Shown: positions 9,053 through 18,564, counted from the first letter of the stretch. The stretch: 64,000 bases of DNA from Sandaracinus sp. (GCA_002699025.1 PABA01000075.1:1-64000); one strand, 5' to 3'. The notes: generated by a model from the letters alone, not told the origin. Numbers and translations are program-made.

Positions 9053-10633
9053 TCAGAGCTGCAGCAGGTCCATCGCCTCGGCGTTCGCGCAGGCGCGCTG
9101 GCTGGCTTCGCCCCGGCCGCTCTCGCACGCACGCCGGTAGAACGCCCTCGCCGCCATGGGATCGAAGCGCGCGTTCCGCCCGAGGCGGTGCCGATCGCCG
9201 AGCTCTCCGCACGCGACGGCCGACGGGGGCTCGCCCACGCAGGCCGCGCGCAGGGTCGCCAGGGTCGCCTCGGGCTCCTCCCCCTCGCGAAGCCGCGCCC
9301 GTTGGAGGCACGCGCGCTCGTCGCCGAGCCCGCAGGCCCGGGCGAGCAGCTCGGCCGCCCGCGTGGCGTTCGTCTCGCCGAAGGTGCCCTCCCGATGGGC
9401 GCCCGCCGCCTCCACGCAGCGCTCGGCTTCGCCGGCCTCGCAGCGCTCTTCCATCCACACGAGCTCGCGCGGGCGGGGCCGCCTGGGCATCGCCGCCGGT
9501 TGCCGCCGCCCCGCGCCCTCGCCCCGCGAGACGTGCATCGCGTAGTCCGCCTGGTCCTCGGGGGGCACGGCGTAGAGGCGCAGCGGATCGCCCGGGCAGA
9601 AGGCGTCCTCGGCCACGGTGGGCGCCGGCCGCGCGAGCTCCTCGTCCGCCGCGCCGTCCTCCAGCACGACGCGCCGCACGTCCGCCGCCACGCCCGCGTC
9701 GCGTCGCGCGAAGCGCAGGCGCACGCAGGGCACCTGCCCGCTCTCCGTCGCCAGCGGCAGCGCGCCCGGATCGACGACGGCCAGCACCCGGAAGAGCGCC
9801 CGCCCGACCCGCGCGAGGGGGTCGTGGGGCGGCTCGGGCAGGCGGGGCAGGCGCGCGTCGAGCCCCGGTGAGCGCGGGGCGATGCGCGGCGCCGCGACCG
9901 CGAGCTCGAGGTCGGTCCCCACCAGCCCGGCGAGCCGGAGCGCGCGTTGCGTGGCGCGGCTGGCCGGGTAGAGGAGGGCGCCCGCGTCGACGTTCAGGGG
10001 GCGCGGCGCCTCGAGCGGCTCTCCGGGCGCCAGGCCGGCGAGCGCCGCCTCGGCCCGCGCCACGCGGTCCACGGCCCAGCGCGCCTCGAGCGCCGCGGGG
10101 ACCGGCCGGCCCGCGGGCAGCGAGTAGAGGTCGAAGGCCTCCGTCGGGCCCCGGTAGAGGCGGAAGGCGAGCTCCCCGCCGAGGTCGCGGGCGCTCGGGG
10201 GGACATGGTCGGCCACCTCGACGCGCGCCTCGAGCGTGAGCGAGAGTGGACGCTCCGCCGGCGCGCACCAGGCCACCGCCCAGGCGTGCCCGGAGCCCCG
10301 CGGGGCCGCGGACCCGGAGGCGAGCGCGCGCGGCCCCTCGGCGAGGCCGACGGAGATCGGGTACGCCGTGGCGGCGGTGAGGACGGCGCCGACGCATTCG
10401 CCCGCGGGGAGCGCGAGCTCCCGGCGCCAGACGCCGTCCACCAGCGCCTCGGTCCCCTCTTCGAGCTCGGGCAGCGTGCCCGCGAAGGCGGCTTCGAGCT
10501 GGCTCCGCTCCGGGCCGAGCCGCTCGAGCGCCCGGCGAGACGGCGCCGTGTCGGTGCCGAGCACGAAGGCGCAGGGCATGACGAGGATGGCCGCGACGAG
10601 CAGCGGGATCGCGATGGGGGGCCGGATGCGCAT
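9053..10633 (-). CDS. Membrane-anchored protein with C-terminal Sel1-like repeats
   Basis: This 526-residue protein starts at the ATG at 10633, which has a good ribosome-binding site (GGGAGG, six bases upstream); an ATG seven codons earlier lacks one. One N-terminal hydrophobic helix (about 4-26) is a signal or anchor. Residues 30-370 are an uncharacterised domain. From about 405, Cys-rich repeats such as CEAGEAERCVEAAGAHREG and CGLGDERACLQRA match Sel1-like repeats with paired cysteines of the HcpA type, which mediate protein contacts. It is divergent from the DUF1517-like gene. Function unknown. Confidence 0.75.
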   Translation of the reverse strand: MRIRPPIAIPLLVAAILVMPCAFVLGTDTAPSRRALERLGPERSQLEAAFAGTLPELEEGTEALVDGVWRRELALPAGECVGAVLTAATAYPISVGLAEGPRALASGSAAPRGSGHAWAVAWCAPAERPLSLTLEARVEVADHVPPSARDLGGELAFRLYRGPTEAFDLYSLPAGRPVPAALEARWAVDRVARAEAALAGLAPGEPLEAPRPLNVDAGALLYPASRATQRALRLAGLVGTDLELAVAAPRIAPRSPGLDARLPRLPEPPHDPLARVGRALFRVLAVVDPGALPLATESGQVPCVRLRFARRDAGVAADVRRVVLEDGAADEELARPAPTVAEDAFCPGDPLRLYAVPPEDQADYAMHVSRGEGAGRRQPAAMPRRPRPRELVWMEERCEAGEAERCVEAAGAHREGTFGETNATRAAELLARACGLGDERACLQRARLREGEEPEATLATLRAACVGEPPSAVACGELGDRHRLGRNARFDPMAARAFYRRACESGRGEASQRACANAEAMDLLQL

Positions 10634-10729
10634 CTCTGCCTCCCGGCGGCGCACCCCTCGTGGGAGAGGCGGCCGGGAGCCCCGAGCCTATCGCACCCCA
10701 GGGGGACTGTGCGCGCCGGCGCGGCGCGG

Positions 10730-10735
10730 TATCGT
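10730..10735 (+). promoter_or_regulatory. Candidate -10 element for a leaderless start
   Basis: TATCGT ends seven bases before the ATG at 10743, so transcription would begin at or within a base or two of the start codon. No -35 match is visible. The same arrangement recurs at 20979, 23660, 24779 and 50625. Confidence 0.35.
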
Positions 10736-10742
10736 CGGCGTC

Positions 10743-12116
10743 ATGCGCCGGCTCACCGCGATCCTGCTCGTGCTCCTGATCGCACCCGTGAGCGAGGCGG
10801 CGGCGCAGCTCAGCGGCGGCAGCTTCGGGGGCTCGCGCGGCTGGGGCGGCTCGAGCTCCTCGGGCTCGAGCTCCTCGGGCTCGTCGTGGGGTGGGTCGTC
10901 CTCGGGCTCGTCGTGGGGCGGGTCGTCCTCGGGCTCGTCCTGGTCCGAGCAGAACCGGCGCCGGCGCGAGGAGGAGCGGCGCCAGCGCGAGGAGGAGCGG
11001 CGTCGGCGCGAGGAGGAGGCCCGGCGACGCGAGGAGGAGGCTCGGCGACGCGCCGAAGAGGCCCGGCGTCGACGGGAGGCCGCCCAGCTCGCCGCCGACC
11101 GCGCCCTCGCGCCGGCCGCGCGGGCGCGCCTCGCGCGGCGCTTCGAGACGGGTTTCGTGGAGCTGCCGAGCGGCGGCCGACCCCTGCCCCGGCCGACCCG
11201 CTTCGAGCGGCCCGCGCCCTCCGTCGCGCGACCGCCGGGCCCGGCGCTCCCCCCGGCGCCTGCGCTGATGCCGGCCCGCCCCGTCGCGCTGCAGCCGAGC
11301 TGGGCCCTCGGCGCCGCCGCGGGGGCGGTGGCCTTCCTCGTCCTGGCGCTCCTCGGCTGGGGCGTGCGGGCCCTCCGCGCCGCCACCCGGTCGATCGGGA
11401 GGCGGCTCGGGGAGTCGACGAAGGGCGCCGCGCCCCGCGGGAGCTGCGAGGTCCGGCGCCTCTCCATCGCCCTCGATTGGACCGCCCGTGCGCGCATCCA
11501 GCGTGGCCTGGAGCAGCTCGCCGGGCGCCACGACCTGAGCACGGCGCGCGGCATGCACGCCGCCGCGGCCGCCGCCGCCGACCTGCTGCGCGCGAGCCTC
11601 GGCGCCGTCCGCTACGCCTGCTGGCAGCGCCTGCCGGTCTCCTCGTCGCAGGCCGAGGGCCGCTTCCGCTCGCTCGTCGCCGACCTGAAGTCCCGCTTCC
11701 GCGTCGACGTCGTCCGCGGGGATCGCGCCCCCGGCTCGCTTCGGGCCCGCGCCGACGAGGGCGAGGGCCTGGTGGTCGTCAGCCTGGTCCTCGGCGCGAC
11801 CGCGCCCCTCCCGGCGCTCCCCGGCCGGCTCGGCCCGGCGACCCTCGCGCAGGCCCTCGGCCAGCTGCACACCGTCGCTCCCCGCGACCTCGTCGCGCTC
11901 GAGGTCGTCTGGTCGCCAGCGCTCGAGCGCGACCGCATGAGCTCGCTCGAGCTCGAGCGCCTCTACCCGGAGCTGCTCCGGCTCGGGGCCGGCGTCGGTG
12001 CGACCGCGTGCCACTACTGCCAGGCGGTCCACGCCGCGGAGCTCCCGCGCTGCCCGGCCTGCGGCGCGCCCACCCGGCCCGCGGCCCCGGCGGCGCCGAG
12101 CCCGAGGAGGGCCTGA
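10743..12116 (+). CDS. DUF1517-like membrane protein with coiled coil and zinc ribbon
   Basis: This 457-residue protein has a signal peptide (1-20), then a Gly/Ser stretch built of GGSSSGSSW units (about 28-65), then a strongly charged Arg/Glu helix (68-120) likely to be a coiled coil. A transmembrane segment follows at about 195-215. The cytoplasmic part resembles DUF1517, including VVVSLVLGA and the phrase LVALEVVWSP before a Leu/Glu-rich segment. A C-terminal CxxC...CxxC zinc ribbon (CHYC, CPAC) is present. The ATG coincides with the signal peptide. DUF1517 is known from cyanobacteria and plastids without a settled role. The 125-residue gene follows nine bases later. Confidence 0.75.
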   Translation: MRRLTAILLVLLIAPVSEAAAQLSGGSFGGSRGWGGSSSSGSSSSGSSWGGSSSGSSWGGSSSGSSWSEQNRRRREEERRQREEERRRREEEARRREEEARRRAEEARRRREAAQLAADRALAPAARARLARRFETGFVELPSGGRPLPRPTRFERPAPSVARPPGPALPPAPALMPARPVALQPSWALGAAAGAVAFLVLALLGWGVRALRAATRSIGRRLGESTKGAAPRGSCEVRRLSIALDWTARARIQRGLEQLAGRHDLSTARGMHAAAAAAADLLRASLGAVRYACWQRLPVSSSQAEGRFRSLVADLKSRFRVDVVRGDRAPGSLRARADEGEGLVVVSLVLGATAPLPALPGRLGPATLAQALGQLHTVAPRDLVALEVVWSPALERDRMSSLELERLYPELLRLGAGVGATACHYCQAVHAAELPRCPACGAPTRPAAPAAPSPRRA

Positions 12117-12125
12117 CCTCGACCC

Positions 12126-12503
12126 GTGTTCGAGCCCCTCTCCCACGACCTGCTGATCGGGCTCATCGCCCCCATGGCCCGGGTTGCGACCCCGGCCTTC
12201 GGGGGAGACGCCGACCGGGCCGAGGACTTCGCCCGGAACCTCCTCCAGGGCCTCCAGGACGGCGAAGTGCCGGACTGCCTGGCCTGCGTCCATGACGTGC
12301 TCGCCTACCGGAGCGGCGTGCCGCCTTCGAGGCCCGGCCGGCTCGAGCGACGCCTGGTCGCGCTCTACGTCGACGCCATCTGGCGCGGACGCGGTCGTAC
12401 GCCCGAGCCCCACGAGTGGAACCTCTCCCTCGTCGAAGCGGGCTTGAGCCCCGCCGAGGCCGTGGGGATGCTTCGGCCCACGCGCTCGTCGAAGGGCGCC
12501 TGA
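12126..12503 (+). CDS. Conserved-looking small protein of unknown function
   Basis: This 125-residue protein starts at GTG nine bases after the DUF1517-like gene and is probably cotranscribed. It has no signal peptide or membrane segment. Two cysteines in a DCLACVHDV phrase (about 50-58) could bind metal with the upstream zinc-ribbon protein or independently, which is inference only. The sequence is otherwise helical with a charged C-terminus. Third-position GC is high, as in neighbouring real genes, which supports coding. I recognise no family. Confidence 0.6.
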   Translation: MFEPLSHDLLIGLIAPMARVATPAFGGDADRAEDFARNLLQGLQDGEVPDCLACVHDVLAYRSGVPPSRPGRLERRLVALYVDAIWRGRGRTPEPHEWNLSLVEAGLSPAEAVGMLRPTRSSKGA

Positions 12504-12622
12504 GCGGGCCCCTCCCGGCCCGCCGGCGAACGTCGCCCCCGCTGGACGATCGGGAGCTTCGTGGGTTCCGGTTCGGGTCCGCCCACGCGGTGGGACCGCG
12601 CGTTCGTCCGCGCGGAGCGCTC

Positions 12623-12638
12623 CGGCACGGCGTTTGAA
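12623..12638 (+). promoter_or_regulatory. Possible sigma-54-like promoter
   Basis: CGGCACG, four bases, then TTGAA, with GG-to-GA spacing of ten bases. The -24 half is strong, but the -12 GC is GA. A start about 12 bases on would lie just before the GTG at 12655, which favours that start over the TTG at 12634. Confidence 0.25.
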
Positions 12639-12654
12639 AAGCTCCGCTCCCATC

Positions 12655-14289
12655 GTGACCCGCTCCCCCCTTCTCCCCCTCCTCCTCGCCGCCTTCGTCC
12701 TCCCGCTCGCCGCCTGCGACGGAGGCGGCTTCACGCCCAGCCGCGACGGAGGCCTCTTCGGCGACGCCCCCGCGCCCTGCGAGGAGGGCCTCGTGCAGTG
12801 CCGCGGGCGCGAGAGCTGGGTCTGCGAGGACGGCGTCCTCACCCTCGACGCCACCTGCAGCGAGGAGCAGGTCTGCGCCCTCGGCCTCGGCTGCCGCGAC
12901 TGCCAGCCCGGCCGCCCGCTCTGCGTCGACGGCGACGTCCACCTCTGCGGTGAGGACGGCACGAGCACGACGCCCGATCGGACCTGCGAAGGCACGTCCT
13001 TCTGCAGCATGGGCGCCTGCATCGACCCCTGCGCCGACGCCGCCGAGTACGGGGGCGAGGAGGGCTGCGCCTTCGTCGCCCCGGCCGGCGGGGAAGAGGC
13101 GACGGTCGTGAACCGGAACGACGCCGACGTGGAGGTCGTGCTCGAGGTCGACGGCGAGGAGGTGGCCCGGGAGACGCTCGCGCCCGTCTCGCACGTCGCG
13201 ATCACGCTCCCGGAGGCCGGCCTCGCGACGCTCCGGACGACCCGGCCCGTCACGGCCGTGCGCCAGGGCGCCGAAGACGCCGCCCTCTGGCGCCCCGCGC
13301 ACACCTTCGCCGAGCGGCATCGGGTCGTCTCCTGGCCCGGCGAAGAGGAGAGCCGCGCGCGCCTGGTCGCCCTCGACACCGCCGCCGCGCAGATCACCCT
13401 CGCCGCCGCCGCGCGCGTCGGGGAGGTCGAGGCCGCCGCGGGCGAGACCGTCATGGCGACCCTCGAGCCCGGCGCGCCGCTCGACCTGATCGCGGCGCCC
13501 GGCGTGGATCTGACCGGCACGCTCGTCGAGGCCGACGGACCCGTGGGGCTGTTCGTGGAGGTCCGCGGCGCCCTCGCTCCCCGGATCGATCCGGAGGCGG
13601 ACCCGGAGGCCGAGCCGACGATCCCCGCGCCGCCCGAGGGCGCGCCCGAGGAGATGTGCTGCGGCGCGACGCTGCTCACCCAGCCGACCGCCATGAGCTG
13701 GGGGACGCGCTTCCTCGCCACGCCGAGCCCGGCCCGCGCCGAGAGCTGGCGCGAGCCCGACCTCTTCCGCGTCGTCGCCGACGTCGACGTCGAGGTGCGC
13801 ACGACGCTCCCCGCGCCGCACGACACCTTCACCCTCGAGGCCGGCGCGGCCCGCGACCTCCCGGCCCAGGCCGCCTTCACCCTCGAGGCCGACGAGCCGG
13901 TCGCCCTCGCCCAGGTGCTCGTGGCGCAGGGCTGGCTCGGGGAGGCGCGGGAGGGTCGCGGCGGCTCGCCGGCGCTCGCCCTGCTGACGCCCCTCGAGGG
14001 CGCGCGTCGCTTCGTCTACCTGGCGGGCCTGGGCACGCTCGGCGAGCGCCACGCCCGCGTCCTCGTGCCCGTCGGCACCCTGCCCCGGCTCGACGGCCGG
14101 CCCTTCGACAGCGCGAGCTGCGCGGCCGACGGCACCCTCGAGATGGGCGGCACGGCGTGGGAGAGCTGGACCTGCCTCGTCGCCCCCGGCGCCCACCTCG
14201 TCGCCGCCGACGCCGGCATGCTCGTCACCGCCTTCGGCCACGACGGCGTGCGCAGCTACGCGGCGACCGCCGGCTACGCGCCCTTCTGA
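12655..14289 (+). CDS. IgGFc-binding-like lipoprotein
   Basis: This 544-residue protein starts at GTG 12655, giving a compact lipoprotein signal ending in LAAC (Cys21); a TTG at 12634 would add seven residues. The first 110 residues after lipidation are Cys-rich (CEEGLVQC, CRDCQPG, CSMGACIDPC). The larger domain (about 130-540) resembles the IgGFc-binding N-terminal domain widespread in myxobacterial lipoproteins; EEMCCGATLL followed by MSWGTRFLATPSPAR is diagnostic. In mammals the domain occurs in FCGBP; its bacterial role is unsettled, though surface exposure is likely. It converges on the next gene with 39 bases between stops. Confidence 0.8.
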   Translation: MTRSPLLPLLLAAFVLPLAACDGGGFTPSRDGGLFGDAPAPCEEGLVQCRGRESWVCEDGVLTLDATCSEEQVCALGLGCRDCQPGRPLCVDGDVHLCGEDGTSTTPDRTCEGTSFCSMGACIDPCADAAEYGGEEGCAFVAPAGGEEATVVNRNDADVEVVLEVDGEEVARETLAPVSHVAITLPEAGLATLRTTRPVTAVRQGAEDAALWRPAHTFAERHRVVSWPGEEESRARLVALDTAAAQITLAAAARVGEVEAAAGETVMATLEPGAPLDLIAAPGVDLTGTLVEADGPVGLFVEVRGALAPRIDPEADPEAEPTIPAPPEGAPEEMCCGATLLTQPTAMSWGTRFLATPSPARAESWREPDLFRVVADVDVEVRTTLPAPHDTFTLEAGAARDLPAQAAFTLEADEPVALAQVLVAQGWLGEAREGRGGSPALALLTPLEGARRFVYLAGLGTLGERHARVLVPVGTLPRLDGRPFDSASCAADGTLEMGGTAWESWTCLVAPGAHLVAADAGMLVTAFGHDGVRSYAATAGYAPF

Positions 14290-14328
14290 CTCTCGAAGGG
14301 CGTTCGTGGGGTCCGGCCCGCCGCCGAG

Positions 14329-15003
14329 CTACGCGCCTTCGCCCCCGCCGGCCTCGTCCTTCTTGCGTCGGCGGCCGCGGAGCACGACCACGGCGATGAC
14401 GATGTTGATGAGCCCGGCGAGGGAGACGTAGAGCACCGGCGAGGACCAGACGCTCGGCGTGCGCGTGGGCGGCGCGCCGGCCGGCCGCGTCTCGAGCTCC
14501 CCATCCTCGTACTCGTAGGTGACGTTCGCGTAGCTCATCGCGAGCGCCCCGCCCTCGAGCCCGTCGACGCGGAGCTCGTGCACGATGCGCCGGACCGGGC
14601 TCGCCTCGTCGACCGTGCCGATGGGTGTCGCTTCCGTCTCCGCCGGGATCAGCCGCGGGTCGCGGGTCTCCCCCTCGAAGAAGGCGTAGAGCGTCTCCTG
14701 CTCGCCGTCCGCGTCGGGGAGCGCGTCCCGCTCACCCTCCGGGAAGGCGTAGAAGGTGACCGTGCCGCCGCGCCGACCGATCGGGTGGATCGCCTCGCCG
14801 TCCTCGAGCACCAGGTAGGTCGGCATCGGCGCGCCGTTCGAGGTGTCGTAGGGGAACGCGAGGAGCAGATGCCCCTCGAGCGCCTCGGGGTTGGTGACCC
14901 GAAAGCCGTAGCGCACGTAGCGGCGCCCGTCCGGCGGCGGCGCGTCGGCGAGCGCGGGCGCGGCGACGAGGAGCAGGGCGAGGGCGGGGAGCAGGCGACG
15001 CAT
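14329..15003 (-). CDS. Exported single-pass membrane protein of unknown function
   Basis: This 224-residue protein starts at the ATG before a signal peptide (MRRLLPALALLLVAAPALA). An exported domain of about 160 residues follows, with YVRYGFRVTNPEALEGHLLL near its start and several aromatic-rich strands. A transmembrane helix near 190-212 ends in the basic stop-transfer sequence RGRRRKK. The topology is therefore type I: outside domain, one helix, short basic tail inside. I recognise no family. A CATGCT sequence nine bases upstream is a weak -10 candidate. The frame continues upstream only through repeat DNA. Confidence 0.7.
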   Translation of the reverse strand: MRRLLPALALLLVAAPALADAPPPDGRRYVRYGFRVTNPEALEGHLLLAFPYDTSNGAPMPTYLVLEDGEAIHPIGRRGGTVTFYAFPEGERDALPDADGEQETLYAFFEGETRDPRLIPAETEATPIGTVDEASPVRRIVHELRVDGLEGGALAMSYANVTYEYEDGELETRPAGAPPTRTPSVWSSPVLYVSLAGLINIVIAVVVLRGRRRKKDEAGGGEGA

Positions 15004-15092
15004 GCGAGCCGGAGCATGACACGCGCCCGCCGCGCTCCAACCGCTCGGCTTCACGTCGGTGTGCGGATCGAGGGTAGGGCTCCGCCCCGCTT

Positions 15093-15280
15093 CGACCGCG
15101 TGTCTTCCCCGGGTCGGTCCTTCGGCCTGCGGGCATGGGCAGGGGCACAGGCAGGGGCACGGGGTTTCCGCTCCTGCCCGGCGGGCAGCGCGTCGAATCG
15201 ACCGCGAGTCTCTCCCCGGTCGGTGCTTCGGCCTGCGGGCATGGGCATGGGCAGGGGCACAGGCAGGGGCACGGGGTTTC
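15093..15280. repeat. Two direct repeats of about 76 and 82 bp
   Basis: Copies at 15093-15168 and 15199-15280 share cgaccgcg, a ccccgg(g)tcggt block, cttcggcctgcgggcatggg and aggggcacaggcaggggcac, then ggggtttc. The second copy has an extra atgggc hexamer. They fill most of the spacer between the leftward membrane-protein gene and the dnaK terminator. No coding role is supported. Confidence 0.75.
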
Positions 15281-15295
15281 GGCTCCCGCTCCAAC

Positions 15296-15335
15296 GCGAA
15301 GAGGGCGCCCCCCTCTCGGGGAGCGCCCTCTTCGC
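15296..15335 (-). terminator. Strong hairpin terminator after dnaK
   Basis: A 13-bp perfect stem (GCGAAGAGGGCGC / GCGCCCTCTTCGC) with an inner CCCC/GGGG pairing lies 17 bases past the dnaK stop. There is no T-run, as is usual in very GC-rich genomes. Confidence 0.75.
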
Positions 15336-15352
15336 TGGGGTCCGGTCGCGGC

Positions 15353-17260
15353 TCAGTCGCTCTCTTCGAACTCGGCGTCGATGACGTCGTCGTCGTCGTC
15401 GTCCGAGCCCCCGGCGGCGCCGCTCGCCGCATCACCGGCCTCGCCGCCCGGCGCCGCGCCACCCGTCGCCGAGTAGGCCTCGGCCGCGATGTCGCGCATG
15501 GCCGTCTCGAGCGCCTCCGTGCGGCTCGCGATGGCCTCCGGATCGTCCTGCTCGATGGCCTCGCGGAGCGCCTTCAGCTTCTCCTCGACGGGCGCGATCT
15601 TCTCCGCCGGGATCTTGTCCTTCAGCTCACCGAGGCTCTTCTCGACGCTGTGCGCCAGCGAGTCGGCCTTGTTGCGCGCCTCGACCTGCTCGCGCTTCTT
15701 GCGGTCCTCCTCGGCGTGCTGCTCGGACTCCTCGACCATGCGCGAGATGTCGTCGTCGCTCAGGCCGCTGTTCGAGGTGATCGTGACCTTCTGGTCCTTG
15801 CCGGTCGCCTCGTCCGTCGCCGTCACCGAGAGGATGCCGTTGGCGTCGATGTCGAAGGTCACCTTCACCTTCGGCATGCCGCGCGGGGCGGGCGGGATGC
15901 CGTCCAGGTGGAAGCGGCCGAGGGTCCGGTTGTACTTGGCCTCGGCGCGCTCGCCCTGGAGCACGTGGATCTCGACCTTCGTCTGGTTGTCCTCGGCGGT
16001 GGAGTAGATCTCCTCCTTGCGCGTCGGGATGGTGGTGTTCCGGGGGATCATCACCGTCATGACGCCGCCGAGCGTCTCCACGCCGAGGCTGAGCGGCGTG
16101 ACGTCGAGCAGGACCATGTCCTTCACGTCGCCGCTGAGCACGCCGGCCTGCACGGCCGCGCCGAGCGCCACGACCTCGTCCGGGTTCACGCCCCGGTGCG
16201 GGTCCTTGCCGAAGAACTTCTTCACCTTCTCCTGGACCAGCGGGATGCGCGTCGAGCCGCCGACGAGCACGACCTCGTCGATGTCCTGCGGCGACTTGCT
16301 CGCGTCCGCGAGGGCCTTCTTGACCGGCTCGAGCGAGCGGTCGACGAGGTCCTCGATCATCGACTCGAGCTTCGCCCGCGTCAGGCGCAGGTTCAGGTGC
16401 TTCGGGCCGGCCTGGTCGGCGGTCAGGAAGGGCAGGTTGATGGTCGTCTCGAGGCTCGAGCTCAGCTCGATCTTCGCCTTCTCGGCCGCGTCCTTCAGGC
16501 GCTGCAGGACCATCTTGTCGTTGGAGACGTCGATGCCCGTGTCCTTCTTGAACTCCTCGATGAGGTACTCGATGACCTTCTCGTCGACGTCGTCGCCGCC
16601 GAGGTGCGTGTCGCCGTTCGTCGAGACGACCTGCACCATCTCGTTGGACACCTCGAGGATCGAGATGTCGAAGGTGCCGCCGCCGAAGTCGTAGACGGCG
16701 ATCAGCTCCTCGTTCTTCTTGTCGAGGCCGTAGGCGAGGGCGGCCGCCGTCGGCTCGTTGACGATGCGCTTCACCTCGAGGCCGGCGATCTTGCCGGCGT
16801 CCTTCGTGGCCTGGCGCTGGCTGTCGTTGAAGTAGGCCGGGACGGTGATGACCGCCTCGGTCACGGGCTCGCCGAGGTAGTCCTCGGCCGCCTGCTTCAG
16901 CTTCCGCAGCACGTGGGCGCTGACCTCGGGCGGCGCGATCTCCTTGTCGCGCACCTTGAAGCCGACGTCGCCGTTCTCCCGGCGCACGCAGTCATAGGGC
17001 ATGCGCGAGATGTCCCGATCGGCCTCCTCGTAGCGGCGGCCGATGAAGCGCTTCGCCGAGAAGATCGTCCCCATCGGGTTCGTGATGGCCTGGCGCTTGG
17101 CGGAGACGCCGACGAGCACCTCGTCCTGCTCGCTCCAGGCGACGATGGACGGCGTCGTGCGATCGCCCTCCTGATTCGGGATGACCTTCGGCTCGTCACC
17201 TTCCATCACGGCGACGACGCTGTTCGTCGTACCGAGGTCGATTCCGATGATCTTGGCCAT
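15353..17260 (-). CDS. dnaK: Molecular chaperone DnaK (Hsp70)
   Basis: This 635-residue ATP-dependent chaperone has near-canonical length and sequence. The nucleotide-binding domain opens with [15 protein letters not shown] and contains [12 protein letters not shown] and [11 protein letters not shown]. The substrate-binding domain follows [14 protein letters not shown], and the acidic C-terminal tail ends [12 protein letters not shown], close to the EEVD-like ends of bacterial DnaK. It acts in the cytoplasm with DnaJ and GrpE, neither of which is in the window. The ribosome-binding site GGAGAGG precedes the ATG. No CIRCE operator is visible upstream. A strong terminator follows. Confidence 0.98.
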   Translation of the reverse strand: MAKIIGIDLGTTNSVVAVMEGDEPKVIPNQEGDRTTPSIVAWSEQDEVLVGVSAKRQAITNPMGTIFSAKRFIGRRYEEADRDISRMPYDCVRRENGDVGFKVRDKEIAPPEVSAHVLRKLKQAAEDYLGEPVTEAVITVPAYFNDSQRQATKDAGKIAGLEVKRIVNEPTAAALAYGLDKKNEELIAVYDFGGGTFDISILEVSNEMVQVVSTNGDTHLGGDDVDEKVIEYLIEEFKKDTGIDVSNDKMVLQRLKDAAEKAKIELSSSLETTINLPFLTADQAGPKHLNLRLTRAKLESMIEDLVDRSLEPVKKALADASKSPQDIDEVVLVGGSTRIPLVQEKVKKFFGKDPHRGVNPDEVVALGAAVQAGVLSGDVKDMVLLDVTPLSLGVETLGGVMTVMIPRNTTIPTRKEEIYSTAEDNQTKVEIHVLQGERAEAKYNRTLGRFHLDGIPPAPRGMPKVKVTFDIDANGILSVTATDEATGKDQKVTITSNSGLSDDDISRMVEESEQHAEEDRKKREQVEARNKADSLAHSVEKSLGELKDKIPAEKIAPVEEKLKALREAIEQDDPEAIASRTEALETAMRDIAAEAYSATGGAAPGGEAGDAASGAAGGSDDDDDDVIDAEFEESD

Positions 17261-17393
17261 GCGTGTCCTCTCCAGTGAGATCGTGCGCGGCCTCGATGGG
17301 GTCGCGCGGAGTGTGTAGTTCGGGGCCGCGGCGGCGAGCCCGCGTGGGGTCCGACGGCGCGGATTAGCTGACTTTCGGGGTCGGTGTCTACCT

Positions 17394-17409
17394 GGGGGCT
17401 GGGGCCCCC
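17394..17409 (-). terminator. Possible hairpin between K+ channel gene and dnaK
   Basis: GGGGGC and GCCCCC flank a four-base loop about 94 bases past the channel gene stop and 134 bases before the dnaK start. It may end channel transcription. No T-run follows, so support is weak. Confidence 0.3.
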
Positions 17410-17502
17410 GACTCCGACGCAGCGCAACCTAAGCACGCGACCTCGCGGATCAACCGCCGTCGGCCGAGGAAGCGCTCCTCGCGGCCCTCGGCGTGCGCTC
17501 GA

Positions 17503-18564
17503 TCACGCTCCGCGGAGGAGGGTGTCCCGGGCGAGGCGTTCGCGGAGCCGGCGAACGTCCTCCGTGTGCGCGATCACGATGAGGGAGGAGCCGGCCTCGA
17601 GGCGCTCTCCGCCCTGCGGGTTGTAGATGAAGGTGCCGTCGGGCTTGCGCACGGCGATGACGAGCGCGCCCGTCGCGCGGATCTCGGCCTCGGCGAGCGT
17701 GTGGCCGACGAGGTTCGACACGTCCGGGATGCGCACGTCCTCGATGCGGAGCTTCCGGTCGTCCTTCAGCAGCCGGTCGAGGAACTCCATCGCCGTCGGG
17801 CGGATCATCTCGCTCACGAGGCGCAGCCCGCCGATCTGGTTCGGCGAGACGATGGCGTCGGCGCCGGCGCGCTGGAGCTTCGGGATGGTCGAGCTCTCGA
17901 CGGCCTTCGCGACGATGCGGGCGTTCTTGTTCAGGTGCCGCGCGGAGATCGTGACGAAGAGGTTGTCCTTGTCGTCGTGCAGCGCGGCGATGACCCCGCG
18001 GGCGCGTTCGACGCCGGCGCCGGTCAGGCTGTGGTCGTCGGTGGCGTCGCCGGCGATGTGGAGGATCTCGGCGCCGAGGTCCTCGCCGAGGACCCGGATG
18101 CGCTGCGGGTCGAGGTCGATGACGACGAAGTGGGCGCCGACGTCGAGGAGCTCGCGGATGACGTGCTCACCCGTGTTGCCCGCGCCGCAGACGACGATGT
18201 GTTTCTCGAGGTTGTCGATGCGTCGCTGCATGCGTCGGATGCGGAGGATACCTTGCAGATCGCCTTCGACGACCAGCGCGGTGAGGTTGGAGAGGAAGTA
18301 GAGGAGCGTGCCGCTGCCGACGACGATGAGGACGAGCGTGACGGCGCGCGCCTCCGGGATGTCGTGCATCCCGTCGAGCGTCTCGCCGAAGCCGACGGTC
18401 GAGAGGGTGATGACCGTCATGTAGACGCAGTCGAAGAACGTCCAGCGGCCCTCGCCGAGGTGGTAGTAGAGGGTCGCGCCGAGGACGACGACGCAGGTCA
18501 GGATGAAGGCCGCGCTGAGCAGCCGTCCGTAGACGGAGCTTCGGGGATCGGTCGCGTCGGCCAT
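17503..18564 (-). CDS. Two-helix potassium channel with RCK (TrkA-N/TrkA-C) domains
   Basis: This 353-residue protein has two transmembrane helices (about 13-34 and 73-97) flanking a pore loop with selectivity filter TVGFGE at 56-61. The cytoplasmic part starts with a Rossmann fold (VVCGAGNTGEHVI, 124-136), the RCK/TrkA-N ligand-binding domain, followed by a TrkA-C domain (about 270-345). This is the MthK/Kch-type architecture, in which ligand binding to the RCK ring gates K+ flow. It starts at an ATG just before the first helix. It lies 50 bases downstream of the flippase gene on the same strand and may be cotranscribed. Confidence 0.92.
   Translation of the reverse strand: MADATDPRSSVYGRLLSAAFILTCVVVLGATLYYHLGEGRWTFFDCVYMTVITLSTVGFGETLDGMHDIPEARAVTLVLIVVGSGTLLYFLSNLTALVVEGDLQGILRIRRMQRRIDNLEKHIVVCGAGNTGEHVIRELLDVGAHFVVIDLDPQRIRVLGEDLGAEILHIAGDATDDHSLTGAGVERARGVIAALHDDKDNLFVTISARHLNKNARIVAKAVESSTIPKLQRAGADAIVSPNQIGGLRLVSEMIRPTAMEFLDRLLKDDRKLRIEDVRIPDVSNLVGHTLAEAEIRATGALVIAVRKPDGTFIYNPQGGERLEAGSSLIVIAHTEDVRRLRERLARDTLLRGA

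Noticed and set aside
6207-13880. Leftward open frame of about 2,550 codons
   Set aside because: It crosses intergenic repeats and is antisense to several well-supported genes. Composition is Arg/Ala/Gly-rich without domains.
17261-17340. CIRCE operator before dnaK
   Set aside because: No TTAGCACTC-N9-GAGTGCTAA-like inverted repeat is present in the upstream region.
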